A stretch of DNA of 64,000 bases, from assembly GCF_014202415.1 (NCBI RefSeq), contig NZ_JACHGR010000002.1:310001-374000 (forward strand). The letters are read 5' to 3'. Positions 16,917 to 24,472 of the stretch are shown here, piece after piece. Below the pieces are notes generated by a model, which saw only the letters and a program-made list of their open reading frames with translations, searched no databases and had not been told where the DNA came from. The position numbers and the translations under genes are program-made. Origin of the DNA: Tolumonas osonensis (GTDB taxonomy: Bacteria > Pseudomonadota > Gammaproteobacteria > Enterobacterales > Aeromonadaceae). Each line of letters opens with the position of its first letter. Position 1 is the stretch's first letter.

Positions 16917-17813
16917 TTAATCAACCGATCCTTTACCATGCAGATGTCTGACAACTTTAGAGCCTCGCGCAAGTTTTTCACGATTATTGTCATGATCCTG
17001 CAATAAAATGGCGATGAATAACACATCAAGAAGATTCAACTGGACAATGCGGGCAACTGCGTTTTGTCCCAAAAGAATACCACCTTTAGCTGGGCTGAAT
17101 ATGGCAATATCCGCTAACTGAGCCAACGATGATATGTCATTATTAGTAATACAGATGATCTTCGCTTTCCGTTGTTTCGCTATTTCAACTGCTTTTAATA
17201 ATTCTCGTGTATCTCCGGACTGGGAAATAACAATAACAACATCAGACTCATCAAGTTGAGCTGACACCATCAGCATCATATGAAAATCACTATACGCCCT
17301 GCTCAGTATGCCGATACGAAGTAATTTATGTTCGAAATCCTGGCACACAGCTGATGAACCGCCAACACCAAAAATAGTGACGTGTTTGGCCTCAAATATA
17401 CATTTAGCCGCCTTTTCAATTAACAGAGGATCCGCAACTGATCGAGCTTCTTTCATTGCCTGGATTGAATTAGCGAACACCTTATCTAATACAGATTCAA
17501 CACTATCGGTTGACTCAATCTCTCTCTCACTGTTCTGGGGTAACGAATCGAGGTACTCTGCCAAAGCTTGTCTTAGTTCTCTGTAACCCGCAAAACCTAA
17601 TTTTTTAGCCAGCTTCACAATTAATGGTTCAGAAACTTCAAGTTGTTCTGCGACTTCCTTGATACTTGTTTTTGCATTAATATTACCTTTTGACAGTAAC
17701 CATTCGGCAATGAGCCGCTCAGTATTACTAAGACCAGGCAAAGCCATACGAATTTTAGCGCCGGTAGCTAACGCATCAAGGTTACTATCAATCATATATT
17801 GAGCTCTCTGCAT
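16917..17813 (-). CDS. rpiR: RpiR/AlsR-type transcriptional regulator
   Basis: 298 residues with the RpiR architecture. An N-terminal HTH covers about residues 30-100 (TSIKEVAEQLEVSEPLIVKLAKKLGFAGYRELR), and a SIS sugar-phosphate-binding domain follows, starting VTIFGVGGSSAVCQDFEHKLLRIG and including VVIVISQSGDTRELL. In E. coli the orthologous AlsR represses rpiB and the als operon and is relieved by allose, and the same gene order is present here. It may also control the PTS cassette at 5 kb, since promoter words are shared and that cassette has no regulator of its own. Confidence 0.88.
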   Translation of the reverse strand: MQRAQYMIDSNLDALATGAKIRMALPGLSNTERLIAEWLLSKGNINAKTSIKEVAEQLEVSEPLIVKLAKKLGFAGYRELRQALAEYLDSLPQNSEREIESTDSVESVLDKVFANSIQAMKEARSVADPLLIEKAAKCIFEAKHVTIFGVGGSSAVCQDFEHKLLRIGILSRAYSDFHMMLMVSAQLDESDVVIVISQSGDTRELLKAVEIAKQRKAKIICITNNDISSLAQLADIAIFSPAKGGILLGQNAVARIVQLNLLDVLFIAILLQDHDNNREKLARGSKVVRHLHGKGSVD

Positions 17814-18088
17814 ATTTTAAATACAACTTATTATATCTTTCTATAAGATTTCATCAATCTATATACCCAATATAATACGTTATTTGATATATTTATCATA
17901 ACATCAAAATCATATGTGAGTTTTTAATTTTTCTTTTTCTGATGTATGAATGATAAACCATTATATTTTTTTCATCTCCAGAATATCATATCCCTGAAGC
18001 ACAGAACTATTTAGATTTTTACCCTTTATTGTCCCAAATGTTGTCATGAATTTAATTCCTTATTTTATAGCTGGTTATCCCATATATA

Positions 18089-18541
18089 TCATTGTGTGGA
18101 TTGTGATTTTTCAATAGCCTTGATTTTGTCAACCCTGCCCTGATGCCGTCCACCCTCATAATTAGCCTGTAACCAATGATCTACTATCATTTTAGCCAGT
18201 TCGATCCCGATAACCCTTGCGCCAAATGCCAGAATATTTGTGTCGTTATGTTGACGAGATAATTGGGCTGAATAAGGTTCGCTGCAAACGACCGCTCTTA
18301 TTCCATTCACTTTATTTGCAGCAATAGAAATACCTATACCCGTACCACAGATCAGTATCCCTTTGTCATATTCTCCATTAATAACGGCTTTGGATACTGC
18401 CACAGCAAAGTCAGGATAATCAGCTCTCTCTGTACTGTATGGACCAAAGTCTTTACATTCGATCCCCTTTTCAATCAGATAAGCCATAATGTCACGTTTC
18501 ATCTCATACCCGACATGATCACTTCCAATTGCAATCTTCAT
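18089..18541 (-). CDS. rpiB: ribose-5-phosphate / allose-6-phosphate isomerase B
   Basis: 150 residues with the RpiB active-site segments IAIGSDHVGYEMKRD, ILICGTGIGISIAANK (catalytic Cys) and CSEPYSAQLSRQHNDTN. It converts allose 6-phosphate to allulose 6-phosphate in the als pathway, and ribose 5-phosphate to ribulose 5-phosphate. It is the outermost gene of the island, 275 bp upstream of rpiR on the same strand; in E. coli the two genes are divergent, so the arrangement differs. It is clearly similar to the rpiB at 4979, but with several substitutions and a shorter C-terminus. Confidence 0.92.
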   Translation of the reverse strand: MKIAIGSDHVGYEMKRDIMAYLIEKGIECKDFGPYSTERADYPDFAVAVSKAVINGEYDKGILICGTGIGISIAANKVNGIRAVVCSEPYSAQLSRQHNDTNILAFGARVIGIELAKMIVDHWLQANYEGGRHQGRVDKIKAIEKSQSTQ

Positions 18542-18906
18542 CTTTCACCTGTCTTTTTTCATTAAAAAAGGATAATCCGTAAACCAACCTCTTTCAGGCT
18601 ATCACTTCACGCGACAAAGTAAAGGCGTGAAGGTTTGTCATTAGGCCGAGCCAACCCATGCGTATCAATATGATTTAAATGGAAAAAGTGTAATTCTGTG
18701 AATTTCAAAACTTATAACATTGAATAAAAAATGCATACTATGTGATATCAATCAAAATATTTCTGACTAAAATCTCGTCTAAAAAGCCATCAAACTTCAC
18801 AAAAAACATTTAACAAGTGAAAGGTGTGTGGCTATAGAGGGAACCATACTGACCAAGCAATGTAGACTTTTATCTACATATCCAAATGCCACAAGATCAA
18901 TGGTTA
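18542..18906. other. AT-rich region upstream of rpiB, right end of the island
   Basis: 365 bp without a gene. CTTCACGC (18605-18612) and GCGTGAAG (18625-18632) make a perfect 8-bp inverted repeat about 60 bp upstream of rpiB. TATCACTTCAC (18600-18610) is the reverse complement of the GTGAAGTGATA word at 4918-4928, and ACTTCACAA recurs near 18794. Near the island edge, ATGTAGA-N6-TCTACAT (18860-18879) forms a 7-bp inverted repeat, 27 bp before the yqaA repeat starts. Confidence 0.45.
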
Positions 18907-19068
18907 TACGGAAAATGGTCACTTCTCCTCAGCTGGGTGCCGGTTATCGGCGACCCGCTGACGGTGATGGCCGGGATATTGCGTGAACCTGTCCTGCCCT
19001 TTCTACTGCTGGTGACAGTCGCGAAGGTTTCACGCTATCTGGTGCTGGCGGGGATTACGCTGGGCTAA
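18907..19068 (+). pseudogene. yqaA: stranded 3' end of yqaA (direct repeat copy 2)
   Basis: The last 53 codons of yqaA, from tac-gga-aaa to the TAA at 19066-19068, without the front of the gene. Positions 18907-19061 are the second copy of the 155-bp repeat. The reading frame is still open and all differences from copy 1 are synonymous, so it has not decayed. It is most simply the original chromosomal 3' end, separated from its gene by the island. No ribosome binding site suits it, and it is not expected to be expressed as a protein. Confidence 0.8.
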
Positions 19069-19083
19069 TGCCCAGCGGTTTTA
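19060..19083 (+). terminator. intrinsic terminator of the original yqaA
   Basis: CTGGGC (19060-19065), loop TAAT, GCCCAG (19070-19075), then CGGTTTT. The stem includes the last yqaA codons. It is absent from copy 1 at 11395, which supports copy 2 being the native end. Confidence 0.7.
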
Positions 19084-20073
19084 CTTTCCGCTGTCTGATG
19101 CGAATTCAATGCCGGCTGTTTTTCTGGCCTTGGTTAAAATATTCATCACAGCGATGGAGTGATCGAGGTTTTTATAGCAGGCCTCATAGTCATTATTCAT
19201 AAACATCGAACAGAAGGCAGAAAGTTCATAAACCATATGATTTTCATATTTATTATGATTGGTCTCTGTCAGTTCATTATCGATATAACTTTCAACCGCC
19301 TTGCTGGTATTAGGTGCGCTCGTCAGCCGGACGTAGCCCTTTGTTCCCTGGACCGTCGCATGACTCGGGCTTTGCGAGTCTTTTGCGCCACAGCATACCG
19401 CGATAAATTCAGGGTATTGAAGCAACAGGACGCCGGAGGTATCAATGCCGTTAAATCCTTTATTAACAACATATTCCATAGAGAGCGGCTCGCCAAACAG
19501 CGCACAGGTGAAGTGCACATTGTAGATGTTGATATCATACAGCGCGCCGCCGGACAGCGCCGGATCAAACGCAGGCAATACGATACCATTCAGGTATTGA
19601 GGATAACGGCTTGAATACTGCGAGTAGTTGCACTGCACCAGTTTGATATCGCCAATTTCTTTTACCTTTTCCTTAAGATATAAAAAATTAGGCAAATAAA
19701 GCATGGTGATCGCTTCAAATAAAAACAGCTTTTTACTTTTGGCCAGATCGGACAATACCTTTAACTCATTGCTGTCAGAGGTAAAGGGCTTTTCACATAT
19801 GACATGCTTGTTATTATTCAGCGCCGACAAGGCATATTCATAGTGAAAACTATTGGGTACGCCGATATATACAATGTCAATGTCAGGGTCTTTCAGGAAA
19901 GCATCATAATCCGTATACAGCTTCCTGATGTTGTATTCCTGCATCAGTTCTTTCGCTTTCTCAGCCGATCTTTCCTTTACAAAGATAGCCTCGCAGACGA
20001 TATCCGGGACATTGCGTATCGCATCCAGACAGCTTTTGACAATATTTCCTGCACCGATCAGACCGATTTTCAT
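19081..20073 (-). CDS. Gfo/Idh/MocA family oxidoreductase
   Basis: 330 residues. The N-terminal Rossmann fold starts KIGLIGAGNIVKSCLDAI, and IVYIGVPNSFHYEYALSAL is followed by the family EKP motif (HVICEKPFTS, about residue 93). The C-terminal substrate domain includes GGALYDINIYNVHFTCALFG, where the dinucleotide and substrate-binding region is expected. It should oxidise or reduce a sugar or cyclitol with NAD(P); the substrate is unknown. It converges on the stranded yqaA terminator and appears monocistronic. Confidence 0.85.
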   Translation of the reverse strand: MKIGLIGAGNIVKSCLDAIRNVPDIVCEAIFVKERSAEKAKELMQEYNIRKLYTDYDAFLKDPDIDIVYIGVPNSFHYEYALSALNNNKHVICEKPFTSDSNELKVLSDLAKSKKLFLFEAITMLYLPNFLYLKEKVKEIGDIKLVQCNYSQYSSRYPQYLNGIVLPAFDPALSGGALYDINIYNVHFTCALFGEPLSMEYVVNKGFNGIDTSGVLLLQYPEFIAVCCGAKDSQSPSHATVQGTKGYVRLTSAPNTSKAVESYIDNELTETNHNKYENHMVYELSAFCSMFMNNDYEACYKNLDHSIAVMNILTKARKTAGIEFASDSGK

Positions 20074-20157
20074 AGGCGTTCATCCTCATTCGCTATAACC
20101 GGATACGATAGCACACAATCACTAAAGCGCTATGGTCCGGTCATACCGGATCAGGGA

Positions 20158-20505
20158 TCACATGCATCCGCCACAGGAACTGCAACGCCAGTCAGCGACA
20201 TTCACGGCCTGATAAAACCAGCGGAAAAACGCTTCTTCTACCGGAATGTCATTGTCGATAAAACACTGGCTGAGCCAATCGATGTTATCAACAATCCACT
20301 CGTCTTCCTTTAACCCTTCCTCCCAGTCCGGATCATCCTCAAACAGATAACTGAAGTTACCGAATGTGCCCATGTCATTGACCGCCGTGGTTTCCGGCAA
20401 CACAACTTCCTGATCATTGAAACTGATTTCCCAGTGTCCCAGACACAGGGTATGTCCTTTAGCGCTCCACTCGGCACGGAATGGATTTTCATCGTTAACA
20501 GGCAT
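20158..20505 (-). CDS. acidic hypothetical protein with C-terminal CSSCGGCM
   Basis: 115 residues, rich in Asp, Glu and aromatic residues. The N-terminal half looks like a beta-rich domain (GHTLCLGHWEISFND). The C-terminus ends in CSSCGGCM, three closely spaced Cys that could bind metal or an Fe-S cluster. It starts at ATG 20505, after GGAG, rather than at the preceding GTG. It is divergent from nsrR across 145 bp, so the two may share regulation by NsrR. I do not recognise the family. Confidence 0.6.
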   Translation of the reverse strand: MPVNDENPFRAEWSAKGHTLCLGHWEISFNDQEVVLPETTAVNDMGTFGNFSYLFEDDPDWEEGLKEDEWIVDNIDWLSQCFIDNDIPVEEAFFRWFYQAVNVADWRCSSCGGCM

Positions 20506-20576
20506 CACAACGCTCCGCTGGTCGTTTTGTTAACGTATTTTTATCATTTGTTAACACGCTGTTATTGATATTCATC

Positions 20577-20601
20577 AAATATGCATTCGAAATATCTATT
20601 T
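20577..20601. promoter_or_regulatory. candidate NsrR operator upstream of nsrR
   Basis: AAATATGCATTCGAAATAT (from 20577), followed by CTATTT, contains the half-site ATATGCATT also found at norV and a degenerate second half. It lies in the divergent promoter region, so autoregulation of nsrR and control of the Cys-rich gene are possible. Confidence 0.35.
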
Positions 20602-20650
20602 CATGCCAGGCTGTGATATATTTTTCATGTGATACAAACGGGTGCCTGAA

Positions 20651-21088
20651 ATGAAATTAACCACTTATACCGACTATGGCCTGCGGGCTCTGATGTTCAT
20701 GGCATGCCTGCCGCCGGGGTCACGCAGCAGTGTGAACGCCATCAGCGAACATTACGGTATTTCCCGTAATCACATGGTCAAAGTCGTCGTACAACTGTCG
20801 AGTCTGGGCTACCTGAATTCTTTGCGCGGAAAAAACGGCGGCATCACGCTGGCCCGAGCCCCGAAAGATATCCGCATTGGCCAGGTGATCCGGGATCTGG
20901 AAAATAACCTGAATGGTGTGGACTGTAATTCTCCCGGCTGCAAACTGATTCCTGTCTGCCGTTTAACCCGTGCGCTGAAAACCGGGATGGAAGCCTTTCT
21001 GATCGCCATGGATGAATTTACGCTGGCAGATCTGGTTCATGGCAATGCGGAACAGATCATTGCTATTTTGAAAATCGAGAGCGATTAA
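20651..21088 (+). CDS. nsrR: nitric-oxide-sensing Rrf2-family repressor
   Basis: 145 residues from ATG 20651 (KLTTYTDYGLRALMFMA), matching the NsrR start; a GTG nine bases upstream is less likely. The winged HTH spans about residues 10-65 (YGISRNHMVKVVVQLSSLGYLNSLRGKNGG). Three conserved Cys (CNSPGCKLIPVC, about 91-102) ligate the [Fe-S] cluster that reacts with NO. NsrR represses NO-detoxification genes; here norVW at 41-43 kb has matching operator sequences. It has 67% of its length in motifs shared with E. coli NsrR by eye. Confidence 0.9.
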   Translation: MKLTTYTDYGLRALMFMACLPPGSRSSVNAISEHYGISRNHMVKVVVQLSSLGYLNSLRGKNGGITLARAPKDIRIGQVIRDLENNLNGVDCNSPGCKLIPVCRLTRALKTGMEAFLIAMDEFTLADLVHGNAEQIIAILKIESD

Positions 21089-21164
21089 AACTACCCCATC
21101 CAGTGATGGCCAGACCTCCGGTTTCTGCAGATGAGCCCCGTGGAACGTCCACGGGCAACAAAAG

Positions 21165-22379
21165 TTAATGGAAATCTGAAAGGAAATGCATCAGCGCCTG
21201 AAGCGCCAATTCAATATCAGCAACCTGAACTGACTCTGCGGGGTTATGGCTGATACCGCCTTTACAACGCATAAAGAGCATGCCGACTTCGCACAATGCC
21301 GCGATGGCAATAGCATCGTGTCCGGCACCACTGGCGAGACTCATACTCCGGCCTTGTACTTTCGTCACGGCGTTCGTCAGTTTCTCTTGCAGCAAACCCG
21401 CACATGGCGTGGCATCCGAGCTGTAAAAACAGTCGAAACCGAGCTCTAATCCTCGTCGGGTGGCGATTTCTTTTGCTTCTTTGAGTATCTCAAAAAGCGC
21501 GGCATCACGTTGCTGATTATCCGGCGCCCGGATATCTAGCGTAAATGAGACTTCCGAGGGGATCACATTCACCGCACCGGGGTGACACGCGATTTTTCCC
21601 ACAGTAGCCACGACATCAAATTCTTTTGCGATGAATTCTGCTGCCAGAATCAGTTCACTGGCACCGACCAACGCATCTTGTCGTAATGACATAGGAACCG
21701 TTCCGGCATGTCCGGCCACACCTTTAAACGAGAAATTCAGTCTTTTGGCGCCATTGATCGCAGTGACAACACCTAAAGCGAGGTCGGTTGACTCAAGTAA
21801 CGGGCCTTGCTCAATGTGCAATTCCAGATATCCAATAAAATCATCCGGTTTTCTTTTAGCCTGATGAATCAGCTCCGGCACCAGACCAAAATCACGTAAA
21901 GCCTGCGCGAGCGAAATGCCATGGCTGTCTTGTTTATCCAGCCAGTCATCCCCCCAGCTTCCGGTCAGCCCCCGGCTGCCCAGCAAGGTCACACCAAAGC
22001 GGACTCCTTCTTCATCACCGAAACCAACCACTTCGATGGCAAAAGGAAACCGCTTATTTTGCTGATGCAAGCGAGAGACCAGCTCAATTGCCGTGATAAC
22101 GCCCAGCATGCCATCGTATTTACCGGCATTACGCACAGTATCCAGATGTGAGCCGAACAACAAGGCGGGGGCTTCCGGTTCTGCTCCTTCATACCGTCCG
22201 CAAATATTGCCAACGGCGTCCTGCCAGACATGCATTCCGGCATCGCGCATCCATTCTCCCACCAGCTGATTGGCTTGCTGATGTTGTTCTGAAAGATAGA
22301 CGCGCGTTAACGCATCAGTATCTTCACTGAGGAGAGCCAGCTCATTGCAGCGCTCAAAAATGCGGATGCCTGCTTCCAT
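21165..22379 (-). CDS. hpxK: allantoate amidohydrolase (M20 family)
   Basis: About 404 residues. Metal-binding motifs of the AllC/HpxK family are GSHLDTVRNAGKYDGMLGV (about residues 75-93) and VGFGDEEGVRFG (about 118-129). LELHIEQGPLLE and AGHAGTVPM (lid and dimer domain) follow, with a C-terminal His in GGISHNPAE. It hydrolyses allantoate to ureidoglycine, releasing ammonia and CO2. ATG 22379 is used; an upstream start would overlap hpxJ. It is the last gene of a five-gene minus-strand operon and follows hpxJ by a single base. Confidence 0.88.
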   Translation of the reverse strand: MEAGIRIFERCNELALLSEDTDALTRVYLSEQHQQANQLVGEWMRDAGMHVWQDAVGNICGRYEGAEPEAPALLFGSHLDTVRNAGKYDGMLGVITAIELVSRLHQQNKRFPFAIEVVGFGDEEGVRFGVTLLGSRGLTGSWGDDWLDKQDSHGISLAQALRDFGLVPELIHQAKRKPDDFIGYLELHIEQGPLLESTDLALGVVTAINGAKRLNFSFKGVAGHAGTVPMSLRQDALVGASELILAAEFIAKEFDVVATVGKIACHPGAVNVIPSEVSFTLDIRAPDNQQRDAALFEILKEAKEIATRRGLELGFDCFYSSDATPCAGLLQEKLTNAVTKVQGRSMSLASGAGHDAIAIAALCEVGMLFMRCKGGISHNPAESVQVADIELALQALMHFLSDFH

Positions 22380-22380
22380 A

Positions 22381-23622
22381 TCAAATCTCCGCAGATGCAT
22401 AGACATCCCATGCTGCCTGCAGCGCAGCACCCTGAGCCGTTTTAAAACTGAACCGGTTTAATACCGCTTCCAGCGCAGACAGTGTCATCAGAACGGTATC
22501 TTTACGTGCGTTGTAACCCATGGTACCAATACGCCAGATTTTGCCGTGCAGCGGACCAAACGAGGTGCCAATTTCGATACCAAAATCGTTCAGCAAGGTC
22601 TGGCGGATCTGTTCGCCGTGCACATTCTCAGGAATATAAACACCCAGAACGTTATTCATTTTGTGTTTCAGGTCGCCGAATGGTTTTAATCCCATGCCCT
22701 GAATACCGGCAAGCAGTGCATCACCATGCAGCTTGTGACGGGCAATACAGGTATCGATGCCCTCCTGGAGAATGATGCGGGCACATTCCCGGGCGCCGAA
22801 TAACATGCTGGTCGCTTCGGTATGATGATTCAGGCGTTCCGGTCCCCAGTAATCCATGATCATGCCGAGATCGAAATAGTTGGAATAGATGATCTCATCA
22901 CAGCCGTCCTGATGAGTGGCGTTACGAATCCCCTGCTCTACATGTTTGCGGTTCCGGACCACATCGGCAAAACGATCGCTTAATGTCACCGGCGAGCTGC
23001 CTGACGGACCGCCCAGACATTTCTGTAATCCGGCAGAAACAGCATCCAATCCCCAGGCATCGACTTCCATCGGATTGCCGCCGAAAGAAGCGGTTGCATC
23101 GGTATAAAACAGCACGTCGTGACGACGGCAGATTTCACCGAGTTCCGCCAGTGGTTGCAGCATGGTGGTCGAAGTATCGCCCTGAACGGTGAGTAATGCC
23201 CGTGGTTTGATCGTGATGATCGCATCTTCCACCATTTGCGGATCAAACACTTCGCCCCATGGTACCGAGATGGTATGCACTTCGGCACGGCAGCGACGGG
23301 CAATTTCACAGAGCAGATCACCAAAACGGCCAAAGACCGGCACCAGCACCTTGTCGCCAGGGCGGATTGCCGACACCAGCATGGCTTCGATCCCGGCGCG
23401 CGAGGTGCCATCGATCAGGAATGTCCATTCGTTATTGGTTTTATAGAGTGCACGATACAGCGCCATGGTCTGGTTCATATACTCGGTCATCGCCGGATCA
23501 TACTGACCGATCAGTTGTGATGACATGGCGCGTAATACACGCGGATCAGCGTTGATCGGACCGGGCCCCATCAACAGACGAGCAGGAGGATTGATTTGAT
23601 CGAAAGCCTGAATATCTAACAT
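22381..23622 (-). CDS. hpxJ: (S)-ureidoglycine-glyoxylate aminotransferase
   Basis: 413 residues of class V aminotransferase. LLMGPGPINADPRVLRAM is the N-terminal signature, TVQGDTSTTM and YTDATASFGG line the cofactor site, and the PLP lysine is Lys201 in SAGLQKCLGGPSG. Pairing with an allantoate amidohydrolase makes ureidoglycine transamination to oxalurate the expected role, as with Klebsiella HpxJ, rather than general alanine-glyoxylate activity. ATG 23622 has AGAGGAAT upstream; an earlier start is unlikely. Confidence 0.87.
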   Translation of the reverse strand: MLDIQAFDQINPPARLLMGPGPINADPRVLRAMSSQLIGQYDPAMTEYMNQTMALYRALYKTNNEWTFLIDGTSRAGIEAMLVSAIRPGDKVLVPVFGRFGDLLCEIARRCRAEVHTISVPWGEVFDPQMVEDAIITIKPRALLTVQGDTSTTMLQPLAELGEICRRHDVLFYTDATASFGGNPMEVDAWGLDAVSAGLQKCLGGPSGSSPVTLSDRFADVVRNRKHVEQGIRNATHQDGCDEIIYSNYFDLGMIMDYWGPERLNHHTEATSMLFGARECARIILQEGIDTCIARHKLHGDALLAGIQGMGLKPFGDLKHKMNNVLGVYIPENVHGEQIRQTLLNDFGIEIGTSFGPLHGKIWRIGTMGYNARKDTVLMTLSALEAVLNRFSFKTAQGAALQAAWDVYASAEI

Positions 23623-23635
23623 TGTCGGATTCCTC

Positions 23636-24454
23636 TTACAGCACCGAAAACAGCATACGGGCACCGGTAAACGCTAATGCCACCGCAAAAACTTGTTTTA
23701 AACGAACAGGATTTAATTTCTGCCCCAAACGCACGCCCACAGGAGCAAACACCACGGACATAGGGACAATGCAGGCAAAGCCAAGCAGATTGACCAGACC
23801 AATCGTGCCATACGGTGCATCTGCAGGAGTCGTTCCTGTTGCCAGCATAGTGATGGCGCCCGGCACCGAGATCAGTAAGCCGATTGCGGATGAGGTGCCG
23901 ACGGCACGATGAGGCGGATAGCTACAACTGGTCAGAATTGGCACACTCAGCGTGCCGCCGCCAATACCGATCATGACGGAAACCGACCCGATCACCATGG
24001 CAATGAGTGACTGCCCGGCCTTGCCAGGTAATTCAGCGGCGAAGGGTTTTGCTTTGGCTCGGAATAACATATTCAATGAAACCAGCATGGCAAGGCTGCC
24101 AAACATCGCAGTCAGCCAGATACCACCAAAGTGCGTAGCCAGTGCCGCGCCGGCCAGTACGCCAATCAGCAGGAATATCCCCCAGCGTTTGAGCAAATCC
24201 GTATCTACATTGCCTCGCTTCTTTTGTGAGCGGATAGACATGATGGAAGTTGGGATCATTGCCGCCAGAGAAGTCCCTGTTGCCAGCAAAATGGCGTGTT
24301 GCGGCGCTACATCAAAACTCTGAAAGGTGAAGTAAAGCACCGGCACCATGACGATACCACCGCCCACACCCAGCAACCCGGCCAGAATACCGGCCACGAC
24401 ACCAGTCATGACCAATGCCAATAAAATCGGGGCAACAGATTGAATCAATTCCAC
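23636..24454 (-). CDS. TauE/SafE-family membrane permease
   Basis: 272 residues with about eight membrane helices in two similar halves. Each half starts with a Gly-rich motif (GILAGLLGVGGGIVMVPVLY and SVMIGIGGGTLSVPILTS). Family members export sulfite, sulfoacetate and other small organic anions. Inside a ureide-degrading operon, it may move oxalurate, oxamate or a related anion across the inner membrane, which is inference. Start is GTG 24454 after CGGAGAAT. It lies between hpxJ and hpxW with gaps of 13 and 18 bp. Confidence 0.78.
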   Translation of the reverse strand: MELIQSVAPILLALVMTGVVAGILAGLLGVGGGIVMVPVLYFTFQSFDVAPQHAILLATGTSLAAMIPTSIMSIRSQKKRGNVDTDLLKRWGIFLLIGVLAGAALATHFGGIWLTAMFGSLAMLVSLNMLFRAKAKPFAAELPGKAGQSLIAMVIGSVSVMIGIGGGTLSVPILTSCSYPPHRAVGTSSAIGLLISVPGAITMLATGTTPADAPYGTIGLVNLLGFACIVPMSVVFAPVGVRLGQKLNPVRLKQVFAVALAFTGARMLFSVL

Positions 24455-24472
24455 GTAAATTCTCCGGAGAAG

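Larger units (their letters stand above)
11389..18906. mobile_element. genomic island carrying the D-allose locus, inserted at the 3' end of yqaA
   Basis: About 7.5 kb bounded by 155-bp direct repeats of the yqaA 3' end. It contains only alsK, alsE, alsC, alsA, alsB, rpiR and rpiB, all on the minus strand, plus AT-rich spacers. There is no integrase, transposase or short target-site duplication. Base composition is clearly more AT-rich than the yqaA and Gfo/Idh flanks. The alsK stop overlaps the end of yqaA copy 1, so island sequence begins immediately. Entry by homologous recombination from a relative, or by a vanished site-specific recombinase that rebuilds gene 3' ends, are both possible. 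Confidence 0.7.

Noticed and set aside
18886-19068. 60-residue frame starting MPQDQW
   Set aside because: It is the stranded end of yqaA with six random codons in front; treated as a gene fragment and repeat instead of a CDS.
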